64,000 nt of DNA from Brachyhypopomus gauderio (Eukaryota > Chordata > Actinopteri > Gymnotiformes > Hypopomidae). Made by a program: the position numbers and the translations under genes. The notes under the pieces were generated by a model. The model ran no database searches. It worked only from the letters and a program-made list of their open reading frames with translations, and was not told the DNA's origin. The stretch lies in the NCBI RefSeq assembly GCF_052324685.1, contig NC_135212.1, positions 8,804,778-8,868,777 on the forward strand, given 5' to 3'. This document shows, one piece after another, positions 1-13,243 of this stretch. Numbering within the stretch: the first letter of the stretch is position 1; every line of letters starts with the position of its first letter.

Positions 1-3000
1 TTTCAATATTCAGCAGAGAATACCAGCAGGGAATACTGTAAAGTGTCCAAAAATAACAGATTTTATTATATATATAATCAAAATATATATAAAGAGAGAG
101 AGAGAGATTACAGTGAAGTATACAAGGGCATTTTGGACAAAGGTCATTAATTCACAAGATATTTAGAGTCTTTATTGTGGCACTCCAAATTCGAGATGTG
201 TTTAGAACTCAGCTGGAGTCTACATGTTGCATTTTGAATTGGTTGAACTTTTAAAGCCCACACCTGGGTCTATGAGGGACCACAACTTACACAGCATTGT
301 TAGTGAGAGACCTATGTCTGCCCACTTGGAGTTTGCAAAATCACTTTGAAAGGACTCTGGCTACATAAGAGAAAAGATTCTCTGGCCTGAGATGAAGATC
401 AGCCTCCATGGGCAGAACTGCAAGGACCATGTCTGGCAAAGAACAGGCACTACACATCACTAGGCTAACAGCATCCCTATGGTGAGACATGACGTTGGCA
501 GCAGCACACTACAAGTGGTTCTCAGCAGCAGGGAGATAGGTGATAGGAAAAGGGACGTGTGAATGTAGCCAAATACACGAATATCCTTGAAGAAATATTC
601 CTCCAAAGCACAGGAACTCAGACTGGGGTGATGCATAATATATTGAAATACTGGCATACAACCAAAGTCACCAACTTTGAATATGGTCCGTGAGTGTGGA
701 AGCCAGTAGCATACTTTACAAAGATTGCTCAATCCACACAGTTTACACTCTCCCAGGACAAATATAAATAAAGACTAGGATGAAAACATATTTATGCAAA
801 AATCATGAGATCCCGCATTCCATGGATCGTTGAGTGCCACATTAATTTTGAAAAGAAAAGCAAAGGTACATGAGCAAATGAGAAAATCACAGAAGAGCTT
901 AATTTTTGACCACTTAGCCAACACAGTGGTTCTTCATAATTTTTTAAACTGTGCTGTTTGGATTATTTTAAAATAATTTATACTATACATTTCTTCCTAC
1001 ATCCTACATACAACCCAGGTAACATGGATAAGAACATGTCATATAAATGCAGCAATGTAGAATGAGTCTGGGCTTAGCTCCGTAAAATGAAAATGTGGGG
1101 AGACATATCAATCCATTATTACATTATTGCCATAAAAGTGTCTACTCTAACACATTTTTGAGAAGACGAGCTGTAGATGCATTCTAATTAGAACCCAACA
1201 CAAAGAGCACATTCCCATTCAATACAGAACACATCCTAGCATCATGAAACCTCTGAAAAAAAGAGAGAGGAATTCTTACAGACATAATTGCAACACCCTC
1301 ATTTGTGCTGGGCCTGAAGTTTCTAAACTGTATTATACTCTGCCTCGCTTGTTTGTAGTGAGCATGGAGATGATGTTCACACACGTTTCCTTTACTTTCA
1401 CATGTGGTCCATGATTTAATGCATATTCAATCTTTAAATCTCTTTTTACACCAGTGTGAACTGTCAAGTCAGAGTTCAAGTGATTTTGCAAATGAGCACA
1501 CTGTTAATTTCAAAACAGATGTCTATTCTGAACATTGACATATATGGGTGTTTTACAAAACTTAACAAGAACAGCCATAAAAATGCTGAATTGGACAATC
1601 CCTCGGTCCTATTCTTCAATTACAAGGGACAAAGACATCCTGCATGTCTTGATACTAGCAGAGCATTTGTCCTCTGAGAACCACAGTTACCTTGGCTATC
1701 AGATTTATGTGCTCTGTGAACCCATTCTTCTAAAATTAAGCTTAATCTCTGAATAAATTGGACAATTTCTGTCTCCAATTTTAGACCAGAGTTGATGTAT
1801 GAGACTCATTGATAATGCATACAGGTCTGGAAGTGTAAGACTGCGTTCATGTCGTTCTTTATGTAAATTTAAGCAGTTTAGGCCAGTCTACTAGGTGTCA
1901 CCTAAGTGGTACAATAACAGAAACTGTCTATGCTAGCAGTGGACAGTTAGAGGCTGGTAATAAATTAAGCCTGAAATATTGACCAGTACACCATTTAGCT
2001 TTTGTAAGATGTAAGTTTTATATATAATATTTCTATATAAGGCTTTTTCTAGCCTATATGCGTTTCATGTGCTCTCTCTCTCTCTTCCTCTCTCTATCTC
2101 TCTCTCGGAGATAGAGAGAGATAGATGGTGATAGATACAGACACAGAGATACTATATACAGATAGAATGCACAGAACATGCAGGCATTGACTACAGTGTG
2201 AAAAGCCTGTTCAACCATGCACCCCTCCAAAGCAGATATGACAGGCAGTCTGGACCACTAGCCTTTCCCCTGACTTTTGTGGTTTTACCAATACCACGCT
2301 GAAGTCAGAGAAGCTTATCCCCACTCCCGAAGAGTGATACTCAGGCCAATTAGGTGCAGCAGAAAGGAAACATTGCCTTTTGCTCTCCGAGTGTGTTTAA
2401 CTGGCAGGCACAAGCACCCACCAGAACGAAACATTTACACATGCAGTAAAAACTGCCTGCAACAACACCTTACTGTGAAGGAGCGATTTCTAGGGCATTA
2501 TGAAGCTGGCGTAACCGAGCTTTACAAGGGTCTGTCTAAACTTGATAGTTGATAAATAAGAAATGCACAAGTACACAGTGCTAAGTGATGAAAACAACTA
2601 ACTCACCTCCAAATTTTTTTGAGCATCACTCCACCCTACGGCAACCCCATTGAGACATTCGCTGCACATACACCGTCAATAACATAGTCTACATAAATGT
2701 CTGTCACACTTATATCAATACAGCTGTCTGTAATGCTGTACAACAAAACAGTACTCAGGGAAATAAATGTTTTTTACTCTCCAAACCCCTAGGCACAGAT
2801 TTTTCTTGCTGCAAAACTGCCTGCTCAGTTTGTCATATGTGTAGCGGAGGGAAAACAGATATACAGTGAATGCCATTTTTTCCTTTCTTCTAAAGACATG
2901 CTTCAATAACAATAACGTCCATTTAACACGGTTTTAGGATATATTTTGTGCATTCAACTGAAATTAGAACAGAAATTAATTAAAGGAGGAACCAAAGGTT

Positions 3001-3992
3001 TAATGAGTGCAGGAAATTCCAATAAGCATTAAAACAGCAGGCTTGTTTATTGTCCCTGTCACCCACAAATGAAGGAAACCACAAACAAAAGCAAAGTTAG
3101 GAAGAGAGACTCCACACGGGTGCCCTTTAATACCCATGATATGAAAGATATTTTTCCTATAACAGATAAAAAAATATCAAAGAATGGAATTGGAGCACTG
3201 CCTGTGCACACTGAATGCTTGACTGAGCTTGACTTGAATTCACTGCTCATGTGAGGGATTAAAATAAACAGCCATTAATTCCTAATCTCCATTTGCCAGA
3301 AACAATGGGTCCTTTCTATGAGTCAGAATCCAATTTCCTCATTTACAAATGCAAAGCAGCTACAGCAGATATATGAGCATTCCTCCTCTTATTTATCATC
3401 AAAGTAAACTAATTCAATACATTTCTTTAGGCCCTCTGACAATTACATTTACATTACTAATAATTAAGTTGTTTACTTTCATATAAGTAGTGAGCCTCTG
3501 AAATGACTTCAATGACATTTCATCAAGGTTGATAATCTCAACATTTTAATTTCAGTGGTATAATAGTGGACATTCTGAAAGAGAGCACACACACATCAAG
3601 ACAAAAATGACGTTTTTAATGTAGTGATGTCTGGAGGATGACCCAGATGAAGTCACTTATGCACCTGCAGAAACATCTCGGAAAATCAATTCTACCGTCT
3701 GGCTTTTATTAAAAGGCATATCAACGGTGTGCTAAATCTAATCAAACCGAGGGCATTCATTACTCACACAAGATTGCTTTCCTCTCTCCCCCTCGTGGTC
3801 TTCACCTTCTCAGGTGTCAGGTTGCAAGAGGGAAGGAGATGGACGAGCTAGCAGAATTCTGTGCTTCCCATCTATTACACTGTATTGATTGCATGTCTGT
3901 TTGTTTGTTTATTATTACATATTGGAAAACATGCAAATGCATTTCAGCATATAGTAAAACATCCACATAAAGCTTACACAATATATATATAT
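1..3992. other. Non-coding stretch, no gene recognised
   Basis: I see only short open frames with no recognisable domain, no exon-like cluster and no RNA gene. The DNA is AT-rich. A pyrimidine tract followed by a purine tract around 2,071-2,131 can fold on itself, and small AT or AG microsatellites occur near 65-110. It could be intergenic DNA or a long intron of a gene outside the window; the sequence does not decide. Confidence 0.6.
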
Positions 3993-4146
3993 ATTCCAGG
4001 TGCCGCGATTAAAAGTCCTCACCAGGATTTTGCTCAAGCTTGCTAGATTTTCTAATTAGCAATCCAGGTAAAATTAGTGGAATCAACACAATCCAGGAAG
4101 CCTGAGCAAAATCCTGGTGAGGACTTTTAATCGCGGCACCTGGAAT
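3993..4146. repeat. Fold-back element abutting a Tc1 element
   Basis: Two arms of about 49 bp (3,993-4,041 and 4,098-4,146) are reverse complements with one mismatch, separated by about 56 bp. The arm begins ATTCCAGGTGCCGCGATT. The right arm runs directly into internal terminal-repeat sequence of the neighbouring Tc1 element, whose outer 90 or so bases are missing on this side. On the left it touches an (AT)n run. It looks like a small fold-back or MITE-like element that replaced the Tc1 end, but I do not recognise its family. Confidence 0.7.
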
Positions 4147-5671
4147 TGACATCATAGGTAGACCTCAACTATTAGAGACAAAATGTGAAAAAAAAATTGA
4201 GAAAATCATTTTGTCTGACTTTTAAAGAATTTATTTGCAAATAATGGTGGAAAATAAGTATTTGGTTAATAACAAAAGTTCATCTCAATACTTTGTTGTA
4301 TATTCTCTGTTGGCAATGACAGAGGTCAATCGTTTTCTGTAAGTCTTCACAAGGTTGGCACACACTGTTGCTGGTATGTTGGCCCATTCCTTCATGCAGA
4401 TCTCCTCTAGAGCAGTGATGTTTTGGGGCTGTCGGCGGGCAACACGGACTTTTAACTCCCTCCAAAGGTTTTCGATGGGGTTGAGATCGGGAGACTGGCT
4501 AGGCCACTCCAGGACTTTGAAATGTTTCTTACGAAGCCACTCCTTTGTTGCCCTGGAAGTGTGCTTGGGATCATTGTCATGCTGAAAGACCCAGCCACGT
4601 TTCATCTTCATTGCCCTTGCTGATGGAAGGAGGTTTGCACCCAAAATCTCACAATACATGGCCCCATTCATTCTTTCATGTACACGGACCAGTCGTCCTG
4701 GTCCCTTTGCAGAGAAACAGCCCCAAAGCATGATGTTGCCACCCCCATGCTTGATAGTTGGTATGGTGTTCTTTGGATGCAACTCAGCATTCACTGTCCT
4801 CCAAACACGACGAGTTGTGTTTTTACCAAATAGTTCTACTTTGGTTTCATCTGACCATATGACATTCTCCCAATACTCTTTCTGGAACATCCAAATGCTC
4901 TCTAGCAAACTTCAGACATGCCTGGATATGGACTGGCTTAAGCAGGGGGACACGTCTGGCACTGCAAGATCTGAGTCCCTGGCGTCGTAGTGTGTTGCTG
5001 ATGGTAGCCTTTGTAACGTTGGTCCCAGCTTTCTGCAGGTCATTCACTAGATCCACCCTTGTGGTTCTGGGAGTTTTTCCTCACCGTTCTTGTGATCATT
5101 TTGACCCCACGGGCTGAGATCTTGCGTGGAGCCCCAGATCGAGGGAGATTAGTAGTGGTCTTGTAGGTCTTCCATTTTCTGATTATTGCTCCCACAGTAG
5201 ATTTCTTCACACCAAGCTGCTTGCCTATTGCAGATTCAGTCTTCCCAGTCTGGTGCAGGTCTACAATTCGGTTTCTGGTGTCCTCCGACAGCTCTTTCGT
5301 CTTCATCATAGTGGAGTTTAGAGTATGACTGTTTGAGGTTGTGGGCAGGTGTCTTTTATACTGTTAACGACTTCAAACAGGTGCCATTAATACTGGTAAT
5401 GAGTGGGGGAAAGAGGAGCCTCTTAAAAAAGAAGTTACAGGTCTGTGACAGCCAGAAATCTTGCTTGTTTGTAGGTGACCAAATACTTATTTTCCACCAT
5501 TATTTGCAAATAAATTCTTTAAAAGTCAGACAAAATGATTTTCTCAATTTTTTTTCACATTTTGTCTCTCATAGTTGAGGTCTACCTATGATGTCAATTA
5601 CAGGCCTCTCTCATCTTTTTAAGTGGGAGAACTTGCACAATTGGTGACTGACTAAATACTTATTTTCCCCA

Positions 5672-5674
<3 letters not shown>
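4144..5674 (-). mobile_element. Tc1/mariner transposon, left end truncated
   Basis: The right terminal repeat is intact and ends with CCCCACTG followed by TA at 5,675, inside a long (TA)n tract, as expected for TA-targeting Tc1 elements. The left terminal repeat is the inverted copy but starts only at its internal part (4,144, AATTGACATCATAGG). Its outer end is absent and is replaced by the fold-back sequence next to it. A minus-strand transposase with frame lesions occupies most of the interior. With one end missing and the gene broken, it should not be able to move by itself. Confidence 0.93.
4285..5309 (-). pseudogene. Tc1-family transposase, frameshifted
   Basis: Read on the minus strand from the ATG at 5,309, the protein starts with paired helix-turn-helix DNA-binding domains ([20 protein letters not shown], then [17 protein letters not shown]). 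It continues into a DDE catalytic domain with [17 protein letters not shown] and [11 protein letters not shown], the DD34E signature of cut-and-paste Tc1 transposases. Three frames are needed: the first frame is lost near 5,075 and the second near 4,882, each by what looks like a single-base change. About 340 residues are represented, the normal size for the family. The catalytic acidic residues remain, so the copy is not very old, but it cannot make full-length protein. Confidence 0.93.

Positions 5675-5753
<79 letters not shown>
5675..5753. repeat. (TA)n microsatellite at Tc1 target
   Basis: About 79 bp of uninterrupted TA directly follows the Tc1 right terminus. A shorter (AT)n tract lies on the other side at 3,981-3,993, suggesting that the transposon landed inside a TA array. 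Confidence 0.95.
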
Positions 5754-5755
<2 letters not shown>

Positions 5756-8700
5756 TATATACAATTTGCAGCCTGCATGTTGGAACACATAATGATTGCC
5801 TACATTCTTCCTCTTTTAAATATGGCCCCCAGGTATGGCAGTGCCTGTGTTTACAAGACAGCTTGGGCCAAACACCTGTCTCATTAAGGTAGGCTATGGT
5901 AGAGTAACCACTGACTGGGTGTCCTTTTGTGTTTTGCCAAGTTTCGCCAGCTGTGCTTGAAATACTGAGTTGTGTTCCTAGTTCCCCTCATGATTCCTCA
6001 CCTGTTTCTCACACTGTTATGATTCTGCCATTCATCACACTGTCCACTCAACCATTTGACCATTCTGATGACTCCAAGAAAAGGTTAATTGAGGGAGAGT
6101 TCAGTAAATGGAAACATGATGGGAGGGCATCAAGAGGAAGATTTACTAGAGACAAGGAACATGTTCCCCTGGACAGTGAATGTCAACACCGGGGAGGGCT
6201 AAAGGGCGTAAGTGAACTTTAACTGAAGGCTAATTTATCACTGGGTATAACGTCAGTGTTATGGGCAGCGGTGCCAAGTATACAATGTTACCATTTAGGC
6301 TGCAATGAAAGAATAGTAAAAGACTGCTATCGAGAAAACAGATTGCATCATCGTTAGCTCGTATATTTAAAAGTTTAATTTCATCATTATCAGATTCCGA
6401 AAAATCAAAATGAGGTCCCCATTCCCAAACAAACAGCTATGTTCCACAACAATATACATAGTCCAGATTGTAACACTGACCTCACGTCTATAAATCGCCT
6501 CCACAAAGGTCACATGTACCGCTAAAAGCTTCGAAAAATCACAAAGCTAAAACACACAAACGTGATGTAAGTGAGAGAGCAAGAGCGTGATCGTCCCCTT
6601 GCAGCACGGATCCTTATGAGCTACAATCAATTAAGGCGGGCCGGAGTCAGTAATGAGGCATGCGAGACCCAAACCCTGAACCGGACCTCAAGGATCAGGA
6701 TCAGTGCAGCAGCACGGGTGCGTAACAGGGGAATGAAATCAGCCTTGGAAGCTGCTCGTGAGCACAATGGTGAGTGTGACCATACTGGTGAGCGCTCTGT
6801 CAGACTTCCCCTAGGCCTCCACTCATCTGGAACAAACCACTGGCACAGGGAATCCAATATCAATGCAGTCATGTGAGAAGAGCTGTCAGTGAAGTGTCTG
6901 GTCTTAGAGCACAAACAGGATAGTGCTCATGGCAAAAAGGCAACATCTTGTCCAAAGCATTACTGGGAAAGAGTTTTTCAAAACAGTGAAAGATACACAT
7001 TGTTGTACTGTACAGGCTGAATGTCGTCTACTGAATGTATTTTGTGGGGTACCCTGCTGGAACAATATTTATGTAACAGCACACTGGCCAACTGAATTTC
7101 TTGCTTTTGTAAGGTCTAAAATAAAGAGAATGACATTTTCTGGGTGTTGATATTGTATGATAACGGCTCAGAAGGAGAAGGGGAGACATTGTGCAGTAGA
7201 GAATTAATTACAGAAGTAACTGGAGATTGCGAGGGTCTTTTTAAGGAGGGGGGGGGGGATTTGCTCTGTATAAAGTTACAACTGATCAGTGAATGCAAGC
7301 AGTCTGTAAAATTGCCTGTTTTCCATAAGAAGAAAAACATTTAAACTCTGTGTGTGTGCGTGCACGCATGTGGTTGGATACTTCATGCAAATGAGAATTT
7401 AATCAGATGTGAACCCATCAGCTTGAGGTCATTTCTGGCATATTGAGCCATAGTGAAAAACAGTTTTTCATTACCTCTGCAGACACACGCTCAGCTGAAT
7501 TGGATTAAACAACAATTTGATTCAACAGAGAGGACAATATAGATAATTTAAACATGAACAATTCATGTTAAGTTAAAACAACAAGCAGAGTAATAATAGT
7601 AATTAGAAGCATCTGTGTCTTGTGTCTTGAATCCATTTAAGGAAGAGCATCATCTTAAAGATTCTTTTTTCATTAAAGCTCCCAATCAGTATTGTCATAG
7701 ACAAAGGCACAGAAAAAAATTACATATATTGGCATTTTAGAACCCCACTATAGAACTTTAAAATAAGGAATGAATGAATAAATGAATGTATTCTATATTT
7801 TAATTGACTTTATCAGCCAAAATGACTTTATTCTCTGGGCGCCCTGTCTACCTCAATACAATTTTGAATATCTTTAGGTGATTCACCTAAATCATTCTGT
7901 TATATCTCCATGGGAGACTTTCTGAGCAGCAAACACAGTTTACTGTCCTTGGTCACGAATCAGGCCAGGAACGGAAATGCCAAATTTCTAGACTGTACCT
8001 TCCTCTTCTTTACTGAAGAGAATAAAATATTTTACAGAACAGGTCAACAAAACCACTGGTAGGAAAGCAAAAGGTTAAGAAGCCTGCTCAGCAGCAGGGG
8101 GGCTGTGGAGATGTTTATATAAAAGGACAACCTCTACCAAGCTGTCATGTAAAAGTGAATTCATCAAATGACAAGACCCACTGTTTCATTAAAAATCATC
8201 TTTCACTAAAAGATTAAGTCGTGTCTGAGAAAATGAGACGGCAAACGAAAAAAAGGGAGTCCTACTGAGCAACAGAAGCTCACAACACTAGATGTGGTCT
8301 CTGGTCACAGAGATCCATATCAGCTAAGGGAAGACAGCGCGAACACCCACCCACCAATTACTATACCACACACCACACACCACACAGGCAATCACAACCC
8401 ACACAGTCTCAGCTGCAAGAGGGCACATCTAAAAGGCACTAGCAATTTTCACATCAGAGCAGGATGCATAGACTAGACAGAAAAGTTACAAGCAGGAGGG
8501 TGTGTAGATAAATTAGTATCTTTATAGCCAATCATATTATTTATTTCATACCATGCATTTTTAACAGCTGCAATGAAGATGGTTCATTAAGAGGGCGGAA
8601 CTGAAAGAACTTCACAGCAGACAAAACTGGCGTGTATTAATATAATGTACTACTCTACTACACTTCAGCAAAGGAAGATAAAGATAAAGGAAGAGCATTT

Positions 8701-10285
8701 AACAGAAATGACAAGTCCAAATTACATGCTGGAAATGCAACAGCCACAAGTCAGTAGGAAGAGAACAACTTTGCTATGATATACCTGTTAAGCAACATCA
8801 TAAAAAGAAGTGCATTCCAAAACTGTTAGCAATCATATCGATTGATCAGCAGTTAAAATGTCTGCATGATATTTCTGCAAAAAATACACTACTCCACATC
8901 TTGCAGGGAAATAAAACTCTGCACGTAAAATCTTCCGCATGACTCCACTCAGCACAACAGGGTAATTGTCTAATCTTCTCTACACTCTTTTCAGCCCGGA
9001 TAATTTGTGACAGTGTGGGGACACAAACTGAGCCCTCCCCTGGTGTAACTGCGTTCGTAAATACCAATAGACATAATGGCCCCAATTAGTGGGTAATTAA
9101 AGCACGCACCATGGTGACAAACTGCAATCAGCCCTGTGGGATTAAACCTGGCAACTGGGTCCAGAGAGCAGAGATGTCACTGTGAGCTGTGAGTGATGTG
9201 ACCCAGAGACTCTTCTGCATCCCAGCGTACTCGGAACTTCAGCCGCATCACAGAGGTTGGAGGCATTCCTGCCTCCCCACAGATCGTACATGAGAAACAC
9301 ACACAGCTCTAACAGAGACAGGAGCGGGAGAAAAAGCAAAGAAACACGGTGAAGGGAAGCTATACAGAAGAAACGGGAGACGCGTTCCTTTAACAGAGGC
9401 TGGAAACCCATTAAGCTAATCCTAGTAAGCGCTATCTGATGATGACAGACGTAGTAATGAGTGGGACAATTAAAGTAGACAGCATGACAGAATGACAGCT
9501 TGGGACTATAGGTCACTAAGCTTAAGGCTGTGCTGTGACAAATAAAAAATGCAGATAATGGGAATGAGCCACAGCTCTGTGTATATGTATCACTAAAATG
9601 CCCACCAGTAGGTTGTTACTGGGTCATGATACTAATGACTATGCATTTTAAAATCTTATGGTGTGTGCGTTAAAGCCAGCCAGCCAGCCAGCCCGACAGA
9701 ATATGCCATTCGAGAATCCATAACATGCTAACAAGCTCACAACTATGAAACGGCATCCCAAAAAGAAAGACAATTAAGTTAAAGAAGTCCAAAACTCACA
9801 AATCTCTTCGTATCCGGAGCAGCAAGAAATCTATGAAGCCTTTAATCAGGTGAGATTAAAACAAAATGCCCCCAGAGAGATAACACAAGGTTTAAACAAA
9901 GCTTCGCCACAGAGATGGAGCCAGAACCATAGGGCCACCTGAGAGAATCTCCCAGTCTCGTCATACCTTTACTTTTGGAAGTCACTGGTCCTATCAGTGG
10001 TCATATCTCCCAAGACTTCCCAACAGTAGCATCAGTGCTAGTCAGGAATTAAAAGCAAAGTATTAGAAAACTGTTTTAATAAGGATATTTGCTGTTGTTT
10101 AGCATTTAGCAGAACGCAACCAGGCACCAAGACAAGAGGGGTAAAATTCTGTAGTTTCCGGGCCAAAATGGGAGACTTGACAGGTATGACATCGTGATTT
10201 GAAGCCAAAGAGGTAAGATGTTGCAGTTAGTCTTACGATAACAGCAGCAGTATGGTGACATTTGAACAAGGAGTCCGGAAAAGAC
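5754..10285. other. Non-coding stretch, no gene recognised
   Basis: No open frame in this stretch shows a domain or splice pattern I recognise. There is a G homopolymer near 7,250 and a short (CCAG)n run near 9,677. Repeats too old to recognise by eye are likely. Confidence 0.5.
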
Positions 10286-10287
10286 TG

Positions 10288-10630
10288 CTGGAGATCCACA
10301 GAAGACACAGGATTCCCTGCTGCAGTCACTCACTAAACCTTGTAGCTAATGCTGTCAGGTCTTCTGTGTTGTCTGTGACTTGTTTTGTATTCAGTGTCTC
10401 TACAACCTTTTCAGTTCTTCAGTGCAGCACTGGCCAAACCTACAATGCCACATAAAACTGACTGTGAAGAATCACCAGCACACAAGGTGGGAGTGCTGTG
10501 TTGACAGTGGGAAAGCCCCTATGTCATCTACTGCCTGAGTTGGTGGAGGTCTTATCTGCACTCACTGAGCATGCAGCAGAGACAAAGGATGGAGAGACAC
10601 CATCATGTCATGGCAATCTATTCTCTTCAT
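10288..10630 (+). pseudogene. hAT-like (zf-MYM/TTF type) transposase relic
   Basis: The plus-strand reading contains RIPCCSHSLNLVANAVRSSV, the conserved block seen in hAT-type transposases with a TTF/zf-MYM N-terminus and in genes derived from them. After frame changes comes LPELVEVLSALTEHAAETKD, a further block typical of the same proteins. Only a few hundred bases of the roughly 2-kb gene survive, and stops and frame changes interrupt it, so it is a dead fragment. Terminal repeats were not found. Identification rests on remembered motif similarity. Confidence 0.6.
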
Positions 10631-11079
10631 TCTGATTTCGTACAATGTATTATCACATTAACTATGTAAGCAAACATCTACAGAGCCCTAATATATCAAC
10701 TGATGCAGTGAACAGAGAGGATGACCGTTTCTACAAGACTACCTAGACTATGGACTTTCCAGAGAAGCAGGGAAGATTTCTGAAATTACAAATAAATATA
10801 ACCAGTGGCAGGATAATGAATAACAGTTCACAAGTTCCCTCATGAGGGAATGGAGGAAGCTTTGCTTACACCAGAACATCTTTTTATACAGATTTTTCCC
10901 CTCCCCTGGTTGACACAGCACTTAATAGTACAAGAGAAATGTTTACACAAGTTGATTTTTTTTCTTTGAATTCTTATACTCAGCAAATAACATGTTGGCA
11001 GCTCAGGAGGACACATTGCACGAGTCATGTAAGAAACAGGAGCAGACACTGGGTTGACAGGCAAGATTTGGTACTGTAA

Positions 11080-11680
11080 GTAATGGTCCAGGGTGGCTTC
11101 TCAGAGTTACCGCAAATCAGACGGAGGCACTGACATGTTATGAACAGCCCATTCTACCTCAGCCCAGAGATGCTCTATAAGATTAAGATTAGGGGACTGT
11201 GAATGCGACGGAAAAGAAAAAAACCCTTGTCACATCTCTGGAACCAATCCATGACTATATGACCCTTATGGCATGATGTACTGTCCTACTCAAAAGGCCC
11301 TACTGAAAGATAAATCGCTACCATGAAGGGATTAACTTCACTACAATGCTTAGATAAAAATCTCCTGTCCAAATGTTCATCCACCCAGGGAGTGACCACC
11401 CAGGGTGTGTCAAGAAAACATTGCCCACACTGTCACTCCACCTCCACCAGCCTGAACTGTGGACACCTGACACGAAGGGCTCATTGATTCAGGCTGCTGA
11501 CCTCAAATTCTGACCCTCCCATCAGCATGATGCAATAGAAATCTAGATTCCTGTCACAAGGCAATGTTGCACCATTGCTCAGTGATCTCATTTTTTTGTG
11601 CTCTTAGCCACTGGAATCTGTTTCCCTTAAACAGCACTCAAATTGGTCTTCTGCTGTTATTTCCCATCTATGCTGATACA
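11080..11680 (-). pseudogene. Decayed Tc1/mariner-type transposase
   Basis: On the minus strand, after allowing stops and frame changes, I read SHSQSPNLNLIEHLWAEVE near 11,160-11,210, which matches the [11 protein letters not shown] block around the catalytic Glu of DD34E transposases. Upstream blocks resemble CHKGHIVMDWFQRC and VEVEVTVWAMFS, equivalent to the usual GGGxxMVWGCFS region. No long frame survives. It belongs to a different subfamily from the element at 4,144-5,674 and is much older. Confidence 0.6.
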
Positions 11681-11802
11681 CATATATGAGAGTTGTATAT
11701 TCAGATATTCGGGCACGTTTGTTAGAGCACGAGCTCCAGGTTACTGCCACTGTAGCTTTTAATGTGCTAATAATATGTGATATATATATATATGGCAGAT
11801 GC

Positions 11803-12044
11803 TATTTGCACCCGGGTATATGCAGCAGTATGTGTTATTTGCACCCGAGTATATGCAGCAGTGTGTGCTATTTGCACCCGGGTGTACATAGCAGTGTGTG
11901 CTATTTGCACCCGGGTATATGCAGCAGTGTGTGCTATTTGCACCCGGGTGTACATAGCAGTGTGTGCTATTTGCACCCGGGTATATGCAGCAGTGTGTGC
12001 TATTTGCACCCGGCTATACGTAGCAGTGTGTACTATTTGCACCC
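11803..12044. repeat. 33-bp minisatellite, about 7.3 copies
   Basis: Tandem units of 33 bp begin TATTTGCACCCGGGTATATG and end GCAGTGTGTGC. Two variants (GTATATGCAG and GTGTACATAG) alternate in the middle copies, giving a 66-bp higher-order pattern. Because 33 is divisible by three, the array stays open in several frames on both strands and produces repeat-rich false proteins. It follows an (AT)n run. A related single copy lies near 14,630-14,670. Confidence 0.95.
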
Positions 12045-12370
12045 AACATTTTGATTTATCAAAGATTAGTACTATTCTTTTGTGTTCCATTTTACTTACA
12101 AATTATTTTACAAGAAGTGAAGATACTTTTATTTGGGGTTTTGGGGTAGACCTGTTTGAATTTTGTTTTTCACTTGTGAGTCTTTTTCTTTACCATGCTT
12201 AGAATTTAAATAGCAATTTAATTATCCTAAGTCGCTTACCGCTAATGGCAGTAATCACATGGTAAATACTACATGTAATATACACTGCCAGTGATAAATA
12301 ATGTTAAAACAAAATGTAACACAAGTTAATATCTGTCTGTAGCACCCTGATATGTACACCACATTGTATG

Positions 12371-12684
12371 TGTCACGTTATGGTCCCCGACCCCTCCCTT
12401 TGGGCGTGTTTACGTCGTCTGCGTCAGTGGATCTCCGTGGGTGTGGTTGCGTCCTGTGATAATTCGTTTTACCTGTGGCTCGTCTCGTCATCACGTGGGG
12501 TTTATGTAGTTTGTCTATTTAATGTGCGTTCGCGCAGTGTCTTGTGTTCGTCGTTTGAGTCCACGTGTCTCTATATGAGTGTTAAACGTGCACTGTCTGC
12601 GCTATATGTGTAAAGACAAATAAAGTAACGTCTGTAGCGAACAGGATTCTGTGTCTCGTCCTTCACCCAGTCGCCAGCGTTACA
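12371..12684 (+). mobile_element. Solo LTR with 5-bp target duplication
   Basis: The 314-bp block starts TGTCACGTTA and ends CAGCGTTACA, is flanked on both sides by GTATG (12,366-12,370 and 12,685-12,689), and carries a polyadenylation-like AATAAA near its 3' end (about 12,618). TG..CA ends, a 5-bp duplication and an internal AATAAA together define a solo LTR left by recombination between the two LTRs of a retrotransposon. The family is not identified. Confidence 0.9.
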
Positions 12685-13243
12685 GTATGATGTATACAAA
12701 TATTCTTCCTGCCAGTACATTATCAGCCTCTTTAATTTTATTTAATTTCACAGAATGCAGAAGACAGATTTGACTTTTTAATTCATTTTTTCTGGATGGT
12801 TTGTACATTTTTAAAGAAATAAATTGGGGTTTTTATTATTTACATCATGTTTAAATAAATTTTAATTTTGTGCATTTGATGGTAGCCCTCTTCACTCCAT
12901 AATCTCAGTGCTCTCTGGAATTCCTCACAACTGTCGAAGGAGTATCCTTCACAAATGTTCTTTAGCTTTTCTTCCTTCTTGGGAGAAAACACAAATATTA
13001 GCTTATATAAAATAGTCATTACATTATAAGTCTGGCATATTGACTCTGTCATGCAAAAACCTTAATTCAAAAGGACTGTACATCTTTTGTTATACACATT
13101 CATGTCCTTTGTGTGTACTGAAACAACACAAAAATAGAGAACAAAAAGACAAAATTATATAATTTTACACAAAACTATATAATAAAAAAAAAAACTCAAA
13201 AAATAGACTGGACAAAATTGTTTTTCTAAGATAGCAATGCGAC

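Noticed and set aside
2071-2131. CT/AG hairpin
   Set aside because: It is a pyrimidine microsatellite next to a purine one with only short imperfect pairing; not unusual in this genome.
2277-2552. 91-residue plus-strand frame
   Set aside because: No domain, no splice context and no similarity I recognise; length is within chance expectation.
11803-12044. CRISPR-like direct repeats
   Set aside because: Units are contiguous with no unique spacers, and the genome is vertebrate.
11686-12202. Repeat proteins over the 33-bp array
   Set aside because: The unit length is a multiple of three, so open frames arise automatically; no flanking coding signal exists.
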